The notes beneath the pieces are model-generated. The model did no database searches. It was not told the origin of the DNA and saw nothing but the letters and a program-made list of their open reading frames with translations. Positions 19,721-30,731 of a DNA stretch of 64,000 bases are shown one piece after another; the first letter of the stretch is position 1, and the number at the start of each line of letters is the position of its first letter. The DNA comes from Dysgonamonadaceae bacterium. GTDB taxonomy: Bacteria > Bacteroidota > Bacteroidia > Bacteroidales > Dysgonomonadaceae. The translations under genes were made by a program, and so were the position numbers. The DNA lies in the NCBI GenBank assembly GCA_031272205.1, contig JAISUH010000090.1, positions 1-64,000 of the forward strand, written 5' to 3'.

Positions 19721-20026
19721 ATGGTTAAACATATCGTATTATTCAAATTGGCCGACGAAGCCGAAGGCAATACCAAATTGCGCAATGCCGAAATCATCAA
19801 AGAGCGGTTAGAAAACCTGAGAAACAGTATTCCGCAAATCCGAAAGATTTGTGTTCGCATCAATTCGCAAGATTCACCCGAAGGCAATTACGATCTGATG
19901 CTTGACTCGGAGTTTGACAATATGGATGACGCCAAATCATACTCCGTTCACCCAAACCACTTGAAGGTTGTGGAATTTATCACAAAAGTCCGCACGTCGC
20001 GGGCTGCCATCGACTACGAGTTCTGA
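19721..20026 (+). CDS. Dabb (stress-responsive alpha/beta barrel) family protein
   Basis: MVKHIVLFKLADEAEG...YDLMLDSEFDNMDDAKSYSVHPNHLKVVEFI. Confidence 0.9.
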   Translation: MVKHIVLFKLADEAEGNTKLRNAEIIKERLENLRNSIPQIRKICVRINSQDSPEGNYDLMLDSEFDNMDDAKSYSVHPNHLKVVEFITKVRTSRAAIDYEF

Positions 20027-22470
20027 TTGAGAAAATCGGTTTTTATCCACTGCACAAAGGCCTCCAAATCCGACTTGAAAAGGCGCACATCTTTCTCCCA
20101 TTCGGGATAGGCTTGTTCATCCCCGTCTTTCAATGCGTTCATTTTTTGGGGAGTTTCGAGGGATATTCGGGACGAACCCAGTTGCAGCAGAAAGGGAAGT
20201 ATTTTGTGGCAAAGGCGGCGCGTCTGTGCAAAATCGGAGGCATTCACAGAACGTTGCAAACCTTGCAAATCCTCTTCGACCGTATCTGTAAACTGCTGAA
20301 GGACTTCGTTTATGCTTTCCCGATCGCCATCGAACATGGCAAATAAGGCAGGAAATTCGTCGTCGGGGTTTTCCAAAACATCCTTTTTATCTTCTCCCCC
20401 ATCGTTTTGGGTTTGCAGCGCAATATCCAAAGCCGAAAGCGTTACCGGTTTGGAAATCAATCCCGAAAAACCGGACTCTTTTGCACTCGATTCGGTAATA
20501 TCGCCATGAGCTGTGAGCAGCCACACCGGAATCTGTTCGTTTGTTTTCCGGATTGCCTTCAACACATCGTTTCCGGAAACTTTACCCATCTCCATATCGG
20601 TGAAGACGATATCGAATGCCGATGTGTCAATCGTCTCCGTATCGCATTTTTCGCACAACTCAACGCTGTGCCCCATGCGCTGCATGATTTCCACAAGGAC
20701 ATTCCCGAACGAATTATCATCTTCGAAAACAAGTATTTTTTTTGATTTTCGGGAAAGGATGTTCGTTGCTTTCAGCTTGTCCGGCGCAACCGCCCTATCG
20801 AGCGGCAATGCAACATTTACCACCGTACCTTTCCCCAGCTCCGACTCCACATTGATACTTCCTCCCATCGCAAGCGTAAGCCCTTTCGTAACATACAATC
20901 CAAAACCCGAACCCTCAACGAACACGGAATTATCCATCCGCAAAAACGGCCGGAACACATTTTCTATTTTACTCATATCCATTCCCACACCGGTGTCGGA
21001 TATCCGGAATTTAAATTTCTTCCTCCCATCTTCCACCGTCAACTCAACAGCGCCTTCCTCCGTATATTTGATGGCGTTAGAGATGATATTCGACAAAATT
21101 TGCTTAACGCCCGTATGGTCGGCACAAACAAAACATTCGCCACCGATACGGCAATCATAACGCAATTCGAGATTTTTCTCATCGGCAATCGGACGAAACA
21201 TCTCGATAATTTCGGCGCACAATTCCGGCAAATTGAAAACACTTTCCTTGGGACGATAGGCGCGTTTTTCCAAACGCGAATATTCGAGCAGATTCGACAA
21301 CATATTCAAAATGTGCCCGCCCGAATTTAATGCCGACTGCAACTGCCGTTTTTTCTCCGGATCGGGTTCTTCCACACGCCACAAATCCATATATCCTATC
21401 ATCGAGCTCAGCGGCGTTTTTATATCGTGCGATACGGAAAGAAGCAGCTTATGGCGGCTTTCCATCAATTCATCGGTCAGCTGCTTTTCTTTGATGAGAT
21501 CGTGCCTTGCTCTCCGCCCTCTAATCAAATCACCGGCGATAAGCAAGATGATGAACAATATCAGCAAAAGCGACAATCCGCCCGAATTGACGGCGAACTG
21601 AAAAATTTCGCGTGTCAATTGTTCATTGGCATAAGTCCGGGAAAAAACAGACTGCAGGGTCTCCTCGTGAAAGCGTGTGAGGAGTTGCGATATCTGGGTA
21701 AAGATATCGGCGTCGGCCACAATGAGCTGCCGCACACGCTGCTCGATCTCTGTAATTTTGCGCTGGTAATCGACTGATACCTGGTTGGTTGTAACCCTTA
21801 AATCGCGAAACATCCCCACCGTATCGATTGCTGTTTTGTGGGTAGTGCCGACATCTACTATGTGAATGGCTGTGTCGGTAGGTTGTTCGGTGGGCACGAA
21901 CACATTTTTCACCCTGTCCCAAAAACTTTTCTTTTTTACGGGTTTTTCCTGTGCCGGCAAAATGAGGCTGTCTTTTCTGATAGTAACCTCCACCGTTTCT
22001 GTATTTTTGACGTTCCCCTGGATGCTGTCGATTTTCACCTTCAAATTCCTTATCGGGTTTCTTTTACGATTGAATTGCAAAGAAAGGCGTTTCACGATGT
22101 CTTTTTTCTTTTCGAGAAGCTCGCTCACTTCTTTCAGTATGTCCTCAGGATGACCTTGGCCGGACAATATCGTTCCCAATTCTTGAATCTGGATGTCAAT
22201 ATTTTCGATGACAGCCTCATAACGCTCCAAATCGCTTTTTTTCTGGGAAAATAAATATTCGTTGGTTATGTTTTGGGCTTCCTGTATGCCGGAAATGAGG
22301 ACATTGGTTTTTCCCACAATTAACGAGAGGTCTTCCACCTCTTGCCGCTGTCCGTCGATAGCTGCGTTCATCCGTTCCAAATAAAAGAACAAGCCATAAA
22401 AATAGGCGGCGACAACAAGGAAAATCAGTATTATTTTTATCGATATTTTATGTTCGAAAGAATTTGCCAT
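20014..22470 (-). CDS. Hybrid sensor histidine kinase (HisKA-HATPase-REC-HPt)
   Basis: H-box SVSHDIKTPLSSMIGY, N-box NIISNAIKYTEEG, DTGVGMD, GSGFGLYVTKGL; REC Asp in DIVFTDMEMG; C-terminal HPt-like RRLCHKILPFLLQLG. Confidence 0.94.
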   Translation of the reverse strand: MANSFEHKISIKIILIFLVVAAYFYGLFFYLERMNAAIDGQRQEVEDLSLIVGKTNVLISGIQEAQNITNEYLFSQKKSDLERYEAVIENIDIQIQELGTILSGQGHPEDILKEVSELLEKKKDIVKRLSLQFNRKRNPIRNLKVKIDSIQGNVKNTETVEVTIRKDSLILPAQEKPVKKKSFWDRVKNVFVPTEQPTDTAIHIVDVGTTHKTAIDTVGMFRDLRVTTNQVSVDYQRKITEIEQRVRQLIVADADIFTQISQLLTRFHEETLQSVFSRTYANEQLTREIFQFAVNSGGLSLLLILFIILLIAGDLIRGRRARHDLIKEKQLTDELMESRHKLLLSVSHDIKTPLSSMIGYMDLWRVEEPDPEKKRQLQSALNSGGHILNMLSNLLEYSRLEKRAYRPKESVFNLPELCAEIIEMFRPIADEKNLELRYDCRIGGECFVCADHTGVKQILSNIISNAIKYTEEGAVELTVEDGRKKFKFRISDTGVGMDMSKIENVFRPFLRMDNSVFVEGSGFGLYVTKGLTLAMGGSINVESELGKGTVVNVALPLDRAVAPDKLKATNILSRKSKKILVFEDDNSFGNVLVEIMQRMGHSVELCEKCDTETIDTSAFDIVFTDMEMGKVSGNDVLKAIRKTNEQIPVWLLTAHGDITESSAKESGFSGLISKPVTLSALDIALQTQNDGGEDKKDVLENPDDEFPALFAMFDGDRESINEVLQQFTDTVEEDLQGLQRSVNASDFAQTRRLCHKILPFLLQLGSSRISLETPQKMNALKDGDEQAYPEWEKDVRLFKSDLEAFVQWIKTDFLNQNS

Positions 22471-22578
22471 ACCGTATTATATTCTATTTCAGACGCTCAA
22501 AGATAAGAAACTTTATCCATGAATCCGCTTTTATTGAAAATTTATCTTTCGATTTGATTGTTATTGACGCTTCGGCAG

Positions 22579-23706
22579 TTACACCCACATCAATTCGCTC
22601 ATGATTCCGTCGGAGATAAAGAGGCCTTCACGCGACAATTTCAGCACGTTTTTTTCAACAGTCAGCAATCCTGCATCGATAAACTTTTGGGCGTTATCTA
22701 TAGCATATCGCCGCAGTTCTTGGCCGAAGCGCTTTTCCAAAAGCTGCAAATCCACCCCCCAAACAGTTCTCAATCCGGTCAGTATAAACTCGTTGTATCG
22801 TTCTTCTTTCGACAAGGATTCTGTTTCACGGTAAAGCGTTCCGCTTGCCATTGCCTCAATGTATCTTTTCAACGAAGCCGGGTTCCACGACCGCTCCTGC
22901 CTTGTGAAGGAATGTGCCGCAGGCCCCAGTCCGAGATAGTCTTTTCCTTGCCAGTACGATAAATTGTGGCGCGAAAACCATCCGTCACGGGCAAAATTGG
23001 ATATTTCGTAATGTGTGAATCCGTTTTTAGTCAGGTTTTCAATCAGCAGCGAAAACATGCAGTTGCTCGTTTCCTCATCCACGGGCTGTATTTTTCCCGC
23101 TTTGCGCATCAGGTAGAGCCGGGTTTTTTCTTCATAAATCAGATGGTAAGCCGAAATATGAGGAATGTTCAGTTCGATGGCTTTATCGATATTGCGCTGC
23201 CATAGTTCGAGGCTTTGCCGGGGCAGACCATACATCAAGTCGATGGATATATTCTCAAATCCGGCTTTCCGGCACGCTTTCACTGCATTTTCGGCTTGTC
23301 CGGCAGTGTGCCGCCGACTTAAAAATTTCAGTTCGTCGTCGTCGAAACTTTGTATGCCGATACTGATACGATTGAAGGGAAGGGTGCGAAGCTCGCCGAT
23401 AGTATTGTCGGATAAATCATCGGGGTTCGCCTCCAAGGTAATTTCCGCATCGGGGGCAATTTGATATTCCGAAGACAAGGCTTCGAAGATTTGCACGAAA
23501 TGCTTTTTCTGCAACCTCGACGGTGTGCCGCCTCCAAAATAAATGGTTTCCACACGCTCATCCCCTATCTCTTTTTTTCGTAGCGCGGCTTCAACGCACA
23601 AGGCATCCGTAAAAGCGTCGATTTCACGCTCGTTGGTTCCCGAGTAGAAATCGCAATAAATGCAGCGCGTTTTGCAAAAGGGGATATGAAGGTAAATGCC
23701 TGCCAA
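22579..23706 (-). CDS. hemW: Radical SAM heme chaperone HemW
   Basis: MAGIYLHIPFCKTRCIYCDFYSG with CxxxCxxC; 375 aa. Confidence 0.93.
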   Translation of the reverse strand: MAGIYLHIPFCKTRCIYCDFYSGTNEREIDAFTDALCVEAALRKKEIGDERVETIYFGGGTPSRLQKKHFVQIFEALSSEYQIAPDAEITLEANPDDLSDNTIGELRTLPFNRISIGIQSFDDDELKFLSRRHTAGQAENAVKACRKAGFENISIDLMYGLPRQSLELWQRNIDKAIELNIPHISAYHLIYEEKTRLYLMRKAGKIQPVDEETSNCMFSLLIENLTKNGFTHYEISNFARDGWFSRHNLSYWQGKDYLGLGPAAHSFTRQERSWNPASLKRYIEAMASGTLYRETESLSKEERYNEFILTGLRTVWGVDLQLLEKRFGQELRRYAIDNAQKFIDAGLLTVEKNVLKLSREGLFISDGIMSELMWV

Positions 23707-24159
23707 TTATTCTGTTTCGGTAAGTTGTTTGTATGCTTTCAGGTATTTGCGCAACCGGACAAATTCGAAGTCGGGAATGTTGTCCCACCGGCGGATGTCC
23801 ATGTTGTCCGACAGGTCGTTGAGTTTTACGCGAACCGCCAAGGGTATGGGTTTCACACGATCCAAATAATCATCGTAGCTTTCATCGTTGCGCCGCGTCA
23901 AAGCGTCTATGGCTGCGAGTATATCGTCGGAAAAGCCTTCGCATGCGAGATCGTCAATTGTCCAAGGGGTATCTTCCACCACGTCGTGCAGAATACCCAC
24001 TATTTTTTCGGGCAAAGTTTGTCCGGCATTCATCACCCGAAACGGATGTTCGATATAGGGACGCCCGTTATTGGTGTCCAACTGTCCGGTGTGCGCTTCG
24101 ATTGCTATCAGTATAGCTCTGTTGAGTTGTTCTTTAAGGGTAATCGCCGTTTTGTTCAT
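23707..24159 (-). CDS. HD-domain phosphohydrolase / GTP pyrophosphokinase-like protein
   Basis: AIEAHTGQLDTNNGRPYIEHPFRVM...IVGILHDVVEDTPWTIDDL; start placed at MNKTAITLKEQ instead of the longer ORF start at 24261. Confidence 0.85.
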   Translation of the reverse strand: MNKTAITLKEQLNRAILIAIEAHTGQLDTNNGRPYIEHPFRVMNAGQTLPEKIVGILHDVVEDTPWTIDDLACEGFSDDILAAIDALTRRNDESYDDYLDRVKPIPLAVRVKLNDLSDNMDIRRWDNIPDFEFVRLRKYLKAYKQLTETE

Positions 24160-24262
24160 TATTTTCTTCGATTTTATACCAGAAATAACAAAATATAAGG
24201 ATAAAATGTTGAGGCTATTCGGAGAAAAACAACCGATGGAGAAGAACAGCGTTTGTATCAAA

Positions 24263-24293
24263 AAAACGCCGTCCTGAAAAAGGGCGGCGTTTT
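24263..24293 (-). terminator. Intrinsic terminator-like hairpin with terminal T-run
   Basis: AAAACGCCGTCCT / AGGGCGGCGTTTT (one G-T pair), upstream of gap on the minus strand. Confidence 0.7.
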
Positions 24294-24316
24294 ACTATCG
24301 TTGTCGGAACTTTTAT

Positions 24317-25339
<1,023 letters not shown>

Positions 25340-25382
25340 TTAAATTAATTCCTGAAATTTTTCTTTAATATTTACCGAGTTG

Positions 25383-25390
25383 CAAAGGTA
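25383..25390 (-). promoter_or_regulatory. Putative -7 box TACCTTTG for gap
   Basis: CAAAGGTA on the + strand upstream of the gap start. Confidence 0.6.
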
Positions 25391-25486
25391 CATTTTTTTT
25401 TCTGTTTTAATGAAATTATTCGTGTCAAAAACTCTAAAAATTAAGGACAAATATTCATTTTTCATTGAGTTGTTTATCGACGACTG

Positions 25487-27013
25487 TTATTCATTCTCCG
25501 GTTTGCCTTTATCAGCCGCCCCTCTCCTCACGAACGAGTGCTTGCGGCTATATACAAAATAAATTACAATTCCGATTGCCATCCAGATGATCAACCGTTC
25601 CCAACTTGCCTTGGGCAGCGATAACATCATGGCGAGGCAGACAACAATACCCAAAATGGGAACCGTCGGCACGAACGGAGTTTTGAATTTGCGCGGCACT
25701 TCCGGCATCGTCTTACGCATGATAATTACGCCGATGCAGACAAGGATAAAAGCAAACAGTGTGCCGATTGAAACCATGTGTCCCAAATCGGAGACAGGCA
25801 CAAATCCGGCAAACAGGCTGACAAAAATCATGAAGAACAAGTTGGTTTTATACGGGGTACGGAATTTCGAATGTACCTTCGAAAAGAAACGGGGCAGCAA
25901 GCCGTCGTGCGACATGGCGTAGAAAACGCGGCTTTGTCCCAAAAGCATCACCAATATCACGGATGTATATCCCGCCAAAATGGCGATGATTATGCCGTCT
26001 TGCAACCACAAGTAAGGCGTGTGGGCTATAGCCGTGGCGACGGGTTTGGCATCGTTGATAAATTCTTTGTAGTTGGCAAGGCCTGTCATTACAAAAGAGA
26101 AAACCACATAGAGCAGCGTACACACCAACAACGAGCCGAGAATACCCACCGGCATGTCCCGCTTAGGATTTTTCGCCTCTTGCGCCGCCGTGGACACGGC
26201 ATCGAAACCGATGAAAGAGAAGAAAACGACTGCCGCACCGCGCAAGATACCCGAAATGCCGTAATGTCCGAAATGTTCACTTCCCAAAAAAGACCAAAAA
26301 CCTGTTTCCCCCTCCATCAAAGCCGTTTCTCCCGGATTGGGAATGATAAACGGATTGTGATTGGCGGGATTGATGTATTTCCATCCGGCGACGATAAAAA
26401 CGAAAACCACACTCAACTTCAATATTACCAATATATTATTCATCACGGCGCTCTTCCGCGTCCCGTTAATCAAGACGAACGAAAGAAGCATGACAATAAA
26501 TATGGCGGGAAGATTTATCACGCCGTTATCGATAACCACGCCGTTCGACAGCGACAGGGTCTCGAAGGGCGAAGACAATAGTTCGTAGGGTATAAAGCCC
26601 AAATCGTGGTTAATAAGGAATTCAACCAAATACCGCGACCAACTCACCGAAACCGTTGCCGCGCCAAGCGCATACTCCAAAACAAGATCCCAACCGATAA
26701 TCCAGGCAATAAACTCGCCCATAGTGGCATAAGAATAGGTGTAGGCGCTGCCCGCCACGGGAATCATCGAAGAAAACTCCGCGTAACACAAGCCGGCAAA
26801 CATGCACCCAATGGCGGCCACCACAAAAGAAACGGTTACCGCCGGACCGGCATTGTCGGCGGCGGCAATCCCCGTCAGGGAAAACAACCCGGCGCCGATA
26901 ATCGCCCCAACGCCTAAGGCTATCAGTGATGCGTAATTCAACGACCGCTTCAATTCCTTGCCGTTATCAGCCTCGGAAATTAATTGGGTTATCGGTTTTT
27001 TTACAAATAACAT
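25487..27013 (-). CDS. APC family amino acid permease
   Basis: SLIALGVGAIIGAGLFSLTGIAAADNAGPAVTVSFV and 12+ TM segments; start placed at MLFVKKPITQ. Confidence 0.93.
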   Translation of the reverse strand: MLFVKKPITQLISEADNGKELKRSLNYASLIALGVGAIIGAGLFSLTGIAAADNAGPAVTVSFVVAAIGCMFAGLCYAEFSSMIPVAGSAYTYSYATMGEFIAWIIGWDLVLEYALGAATVSVSWSRYLVEFLINHDLGFIPYELLSSPFETLSLSNGVVIDNGVINLPAIFIVMLLSFVLINGTRKSAVMNNILVILKLSVVFVFIVAGWKYINPANHNPFIIPNPGETALMEGETGFWSFLGSEHFGHYGISGILRGAAVVFFSFIGFDAVSTAAQEAKNPKRDMPVGILGSLLVCTLLYVVFSFVMTGLANYKEFINDAKPVATAIAHTPYLWLQDGIIIAILAGYTSVILVMLLGQSRVFYAMSHDGLLPRFFSKVHSKFRTPYKTNLFFMIFVSLFAGFVPVSDLGHMVSIGTLFAFILVCIGVIIMRKTMPEVPRKFKTPFVPTVPILGIVVCLAMMLSLPKASWERLIIWMAIGIVIYFVYSRKHSFVRRGAADKGKPENE

Positions 27014-27189
27014 AGCTTTTTGATTACATTTCAGGCTGCAAATATACAAATTTGAAAACAAACGACGGCAAAAATAAAACAATAAGTCGCTTTTTATTCG
27101 AAAAAACATTGCAATCGACAGATTTCGTCGGCTTTTCGTAATATTTTTCCACAAACGGCTACTCTTTTCTGAAATTGAAATATAATTCG

Positions 27190-27197
27190 TACTTTTG
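27190..27197 (+). promoter_or_regulatory. Putative -7 box TACTTTTG for ettA
   Basis: 33 nt upstream of the ATG at 27230. Confidence 0.6.
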
Positions 27198-27229
27198 CGG
27201 AAAGAAACCACTCATAAATTCAATTATAT

Positions 27230-28912
27230 ATGTCGGACGATAAGAAAATCATTTTCTCTATGGTGGGCGTCAACAAGACCTACCCTCCCCACAAACAAGT
27301 GCTTAAAAACATCTACCTTTCGTTTTTTTACGGCGCCAAAATCGGCATCATCGGATTAAACGGTTCCGGTAAATCAACGCTGTTGAAAATCATTGCCGGA
27401 ATAGACAAGGATTTCCAAGGCGAAATTGTGTCCGATAAAAGCTTCTCTGTCGGTTATTTGGAACAAGACCCCAAATTAGACAACGACAAAACGGTCATCG
27501 AAATCGTTCGCGAAGGGGTGCAACCCATCATGGATTTGCTGAGCGAATACGAAGAAATCAACCAAAAATTCGGCCTGCCGGAGTATTACGAAAACGAAGA
27601 CAAGATGAACTCGCTCTTCGCACGGCAAGCCGAACTGCAAGACAAACTCGATGCGGTGGATGCATGGACGATTGACAACCGTCTCGAACGTGCCATGGAC
27701 GCTCTCCGTTGCCCGCCCGAAGACCAATTGGTGAAACACCTGTCGGGGGGCGAACGCCGTCGCGTGGCTCTTTGCCGTCTGCTGCTCCAAGAACCCGACG
27801 TTCTGCTGCTCGACGAGCCGACCAACCACTTGGATGCAGAATCCATCGACTGGCTCGAACAACACCTCCAGCAATACAAAGGGACGGTTATCTGCATCAC
27901 GCACGACCGTTATTTTCTCGACCACGTAGCGGGATGGATTTTGGAACTCGATCGGGGCGAAGGCATCCCGTGGAAAGGCAATTACACCTCATGGCTCGAA
28001 CAGAAAACCAAACGCATGGAGCAGGAAGAAAAACAGGCCAGCAAACGCCGCAAAACATTGGAACGCGAGCTGGAATGGATAAACATGGCTCCCAAAGCGC
28101 GGCAAGCGAAAGGAAAAGCCCGCCTCAACTCTTACGAAAGGATGCTCAACGAAGATACGCGCGAACGCGAGGATAAATTGGAGATTTTCATCCCTAACGG
28201 CCCGCGACTGGGTAATAAAGTCATTGAAGCGCACAGCGTAGCCAAAGCTTTCGGCGATAAATTGCTGTTCGACGACCTCAATTTTGCGCTTCCTCCAAAC
28301 GGAATCGTCGGGGTTATCGGGCCTAACGGCGCGGGAAAAACCACCTTATTCCGCCTTATCCAAGGCATGGAAAAAATCGATAAAGGCTCGTTTGAAGTGG
28401 GCGAAACCGTCGCAACCGCATACGTCGATCAATCGCACGAAGCCATCGACCCCGACAAAACCGTTTACCAAGTGGTTTCGGGCGGTTCTGAATTTATTCG
28501 CGTGGGAGGCAAAGAAATCAATGCCCGCGCCTATTTGGCCCGTTTCAACTTCACGGGCGCCGATCAGGAAAAGCTTTGCGGCGTGCTGTCGGGTGGTGAG
28601 CGTAACCGCCTCCATTTGGCGCTGACACTGAAAGCCGAAGCCAATGTCCTGCTGCTTGACGAGCCAACAAACGACATCGATGTGAACACGCTCCGCGCAT
28701 TGGAGGAAGGCCTCGAAAACTTCGCCGGATGCGCCGTGGTCATCTCACACGACCGCTGGTTCCTCGACCGCATTTGCACGCACATTCTCGCCTTCGAAGG
28801 GAACAGCGAAGTCTTCTATTTCGAAGGCTCATACAGCGACTATGAGGAAAACAAAAGGATGCGACTCGGCAACGAAGAACCCAAACGGGTGAGATACCGC
28901 AAACTGCAATAG
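27230..28912 (+). CDS. ettA: Energy-dependent translational throttle protein EttA (ABC-F)
   Basis: Two ABC cassettes (GLNGSGKST, GPNGAGKTT), two LSGGE signatures, ABC-F linker; 560 aa. Confidence 0.96.
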   Translation: MSDDKKIIFSMVGVNKTYPPHKQVLKNIYLSFFYGAKIGIIGLNGSGKSTLLKIIAGIDKDFQGEIVSDKSFSVGYLEQDPKLDNDKTVIEIVREGVQPIMDLLSEYEEINQKFGLPEYYENEDKMNSLFARQAELQDKLDAVDAWTIDNRLERAMDALRCPPEDQLVKHLSGGERRRVALCRLLLQEPDVLLLDEPTNHLDAESIDWLEQHLQQYKGTVICITHDRYFLDHVAGWILELDRGEGIPWKGNYTSWLEQKTKRMEQEEKQASKRRKTLERELEWINMAPKARQAKGKARLNSYERMLNEDTREREDKLEIFIPNGPRLGNKVIEAHSVAKAFGDKLLFDDLNFALPPNGIVGVIGPNGAGKTTLFRLIQGMEKIDKGSFEVGETVATAYVDQSHEAIDPDKTVYQVVSGGSEFIRVGGKEINARAYLARFNFTGADQEKLCGVLSGGERNRLHLALTLKAEANVLLLDEPTNDIDVNTLRALEEGLENFAGCAVVISHDRWFLDRICTHILAFEGNSEVFYFEGSYSDYEENKRMRLGNEEPKRVRYRKLQ

Positions 28913-28932
28913 AAAGCCTATTTTTACGCTCC

Positions 28933-30510
28933 GTGATTAGAAAAACCGGTTTTACCCTGCTGATTTTGTGGCTTTGTCTCGCCGCCGCCGCGCAAACCAC
29001 AACGGTCGAAGGCATCGTGATGGATTCCCTTTCGCAAATGCCTTTGCCCTACGCAGCTGTCTATTTCGGAAACACCACAACAGGAACGCTGAGCGATAAC
29101 GGCGGACACTTCTCGATTTCCATCCCAAACGACAGCAACTCTGTCCGAGACGTAATCATCGCCCTGTCGGATTACAAATTGCAGAAAAAAACGGTCGAGG
29201 GAGGCAAAACTTCCATTTTGACCGTGCAAATGCAGCCTTTCGACTTGCAAGAGCGTTTTGACTCTTTCGGTATGAAACCGAAATGGAAACGGTTCTACGA
29301 CTGGCTTTACAAAGCGGCAAAAATCACATCGGACGATTATATCCCCTTAGGAAACCCGAACAGCAATAAATTCGATTTTGGGCGCATCCGGACAGCCGCC
29401 AGCTACAACCACATCGAAGGGATACGTTTGCGCGGCGGCTTGGCCAGCACATCCCGCTTTCATCCGCATTTGTTTTTGCGCGGTTATGCGGCTTACGGCT
29501 TTTCGGATCAGAGACTTAAATATCGCGGCGAAGCGGTCTGGGCTTTCAACAAACCCAAATACCACGAGGACGAGTTCCCGGCCAATAACCTGCGTCTGAT
29601 TCACGAATACGACATCTACTCCTTGGGCGAAATCCACCCACATTCGCAAAACGACCAGCTGTTGTATTCGTTCCGCCATGCAAAAGGAAGTTTGGCTTAC
29701 CGCCGTTTCACGGAAATCAATTACGAAAAAGAATCCTACTCCGGTTTTTCTTATATCATCTGGCTAAACATGCGCGAGCTGAATCCGACAGGGCAACTCT
29801 CCTTCGTCTATAACGGATCGGGAGGAACAACAGACTACCTGAAAACCGCAGAAACAGGGTTCCGGTTGCGTTATTCGCCAAAAGAGGCCTTCCGGCAGAA
29901 TCGCCGCAAGAAAACACTGCTGACAACGGAAAGTCCTGTCTTCCAATTCTCCTATTCATTAGGATTGAGCATATTGGGAGGGGAATACCCTTATCACCGC
30001 ACCGAATTTTCGGCGCAAAAACAATTCCTGATGGGAGCCTTCGGTCGTATCGAAGCTACCGCTGAAATGCAGCATCTGTGGTCGAAAGCGCCCTTCCCCT
30101 TGCTCCTCTACCCCAACGCCAACCCGTCGTACCTGATCGAAAACGAGTCGTTTTCGCTATTGAGCGCCATGGAATTTATCAACGACAGCCAATACGCCGT
30201 CAAAGCTACCTACACGGCCAATAACCTGCTGCTCGCCCAAATTCCGTATCTCGACATGCTTCACGAAGTCTTTTCCATCCGCGGTATTTACGGCCGACTG
30301 AGCGATAAAAACAACCCCGCTCTCAGCGCCGGCCTGTTTGAACTTCCCCCCAACTCCCGCCTGATGGATCGCGGCTCTCCCTATTGGGAAGGCGGCGTCG
30401 GCATAGCCAATATTGCAGGCATGCTCCGCATCGACTACGTGTTCCGCCTCAGCTACCGAAACACGGAAGGGTCGCCAAATAACGGGATTCGTGTGGGCTT
30501 TACACTGTAA
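28933..30510 (+). CDS. Carboxypeptidase-like regulatory domain / DUF5686-type outer membrane protein
   Basis: N-terminal TTVEGIVMDSLSQMPLPYAAVYFGNTTTGTLSDNGGHFSIS, then beta-barrel-like C-terminus; apparent GTG start. Confidence 0.8.
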   Translation: MIRKTGFTLLILWLCLAAAAQTTTVEGIVMDSLSQMPLPYAAVYFGNTTTGTLSDNGGHFSISIPNDSNSVRDVIIALSDYKLQKKTVEGGKTSILTVQMQPFDLQERFDSFGMKPKWKRFYDWLYKAAKITSDDYIPLGNPNSNKFDFGRIRTAASYNHIEGIRLRGGLASTSRFHPHLFLRGYAAYGFSDQRLKYRGEAVWAFNKPKYHEDEFPANNLRLIHEYDIYSLGEIHPHSQNDQLLYSFRHAKGSLAYRRFTEINYEKESYSGFSYIIWLNMRELNPTGQLSFVYNGSGGTTDYLKTAETGFRLRYSPKEAFRQNRRKKTLLTTESPVFQFSYSLGLSILGGEYPYHRTEFSAQKQFLMGAFGRIEATAEMQHLWSKAPFPLLLYPNANPSYLIENESFSLLSAMEFINDSQYAVKATYTANNLLLAQIPYLDMLHEVFSIRGIYGRLSDKNNPALSAGLFELPPNSRLMDRGSPYWEGGVGIANIAGMLRIDYVFRLSYRNTEGSPNNGIRVGFTL

Positions 30511-30544
30511 TAACTGAAAGATGTTGTTTTGTTTAATCCAAAAG

Positions 30545-30581
30545 GTTTTGCCACGAAGGTGCGAGGGTGCGAAAGGGGGGG
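30545..30581. repeat. Dispersed GCCACGAAGGTGCGAGGGTGCGAAA repeat ending in G8 (copy A)
   Basis: TTTTGCCACGAAGGTGCGAGGGTGCGAAAGGGGGGGG. Confidence 0.6.
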
Positions 30582-30702
30582 CTGCTAAATTTTTTCCCCT
30601 TGTGACAAAAACATCTTTCGGCTGTCGCGCGATTCTATCGTATGGTAAGCAAAAATGCGGAACTTTTATTTCAGGAAGTTTCGCACGTTGAAAAAATCGA
30701 AT

Positions 30703-30710
30703 TATATTTG
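30703..30710 (+). promoter_or_regulatory. Putative -7 box TATATTTG for the alpha/beta hydrolase gene
   Basis: 22 nt upstream of the ATG at 30732. Confidence 0.55.
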
Positions 30711-30731
30711 TAGATAGAAAAAATCAAAAAG

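Noticed and set aside
25778-26581. 267-aa ORF antisense to the amino acid permease
   Set aside because: Histidine/charged-rich mirror of TM codons, no domain; the sense frame is clearly a permease.
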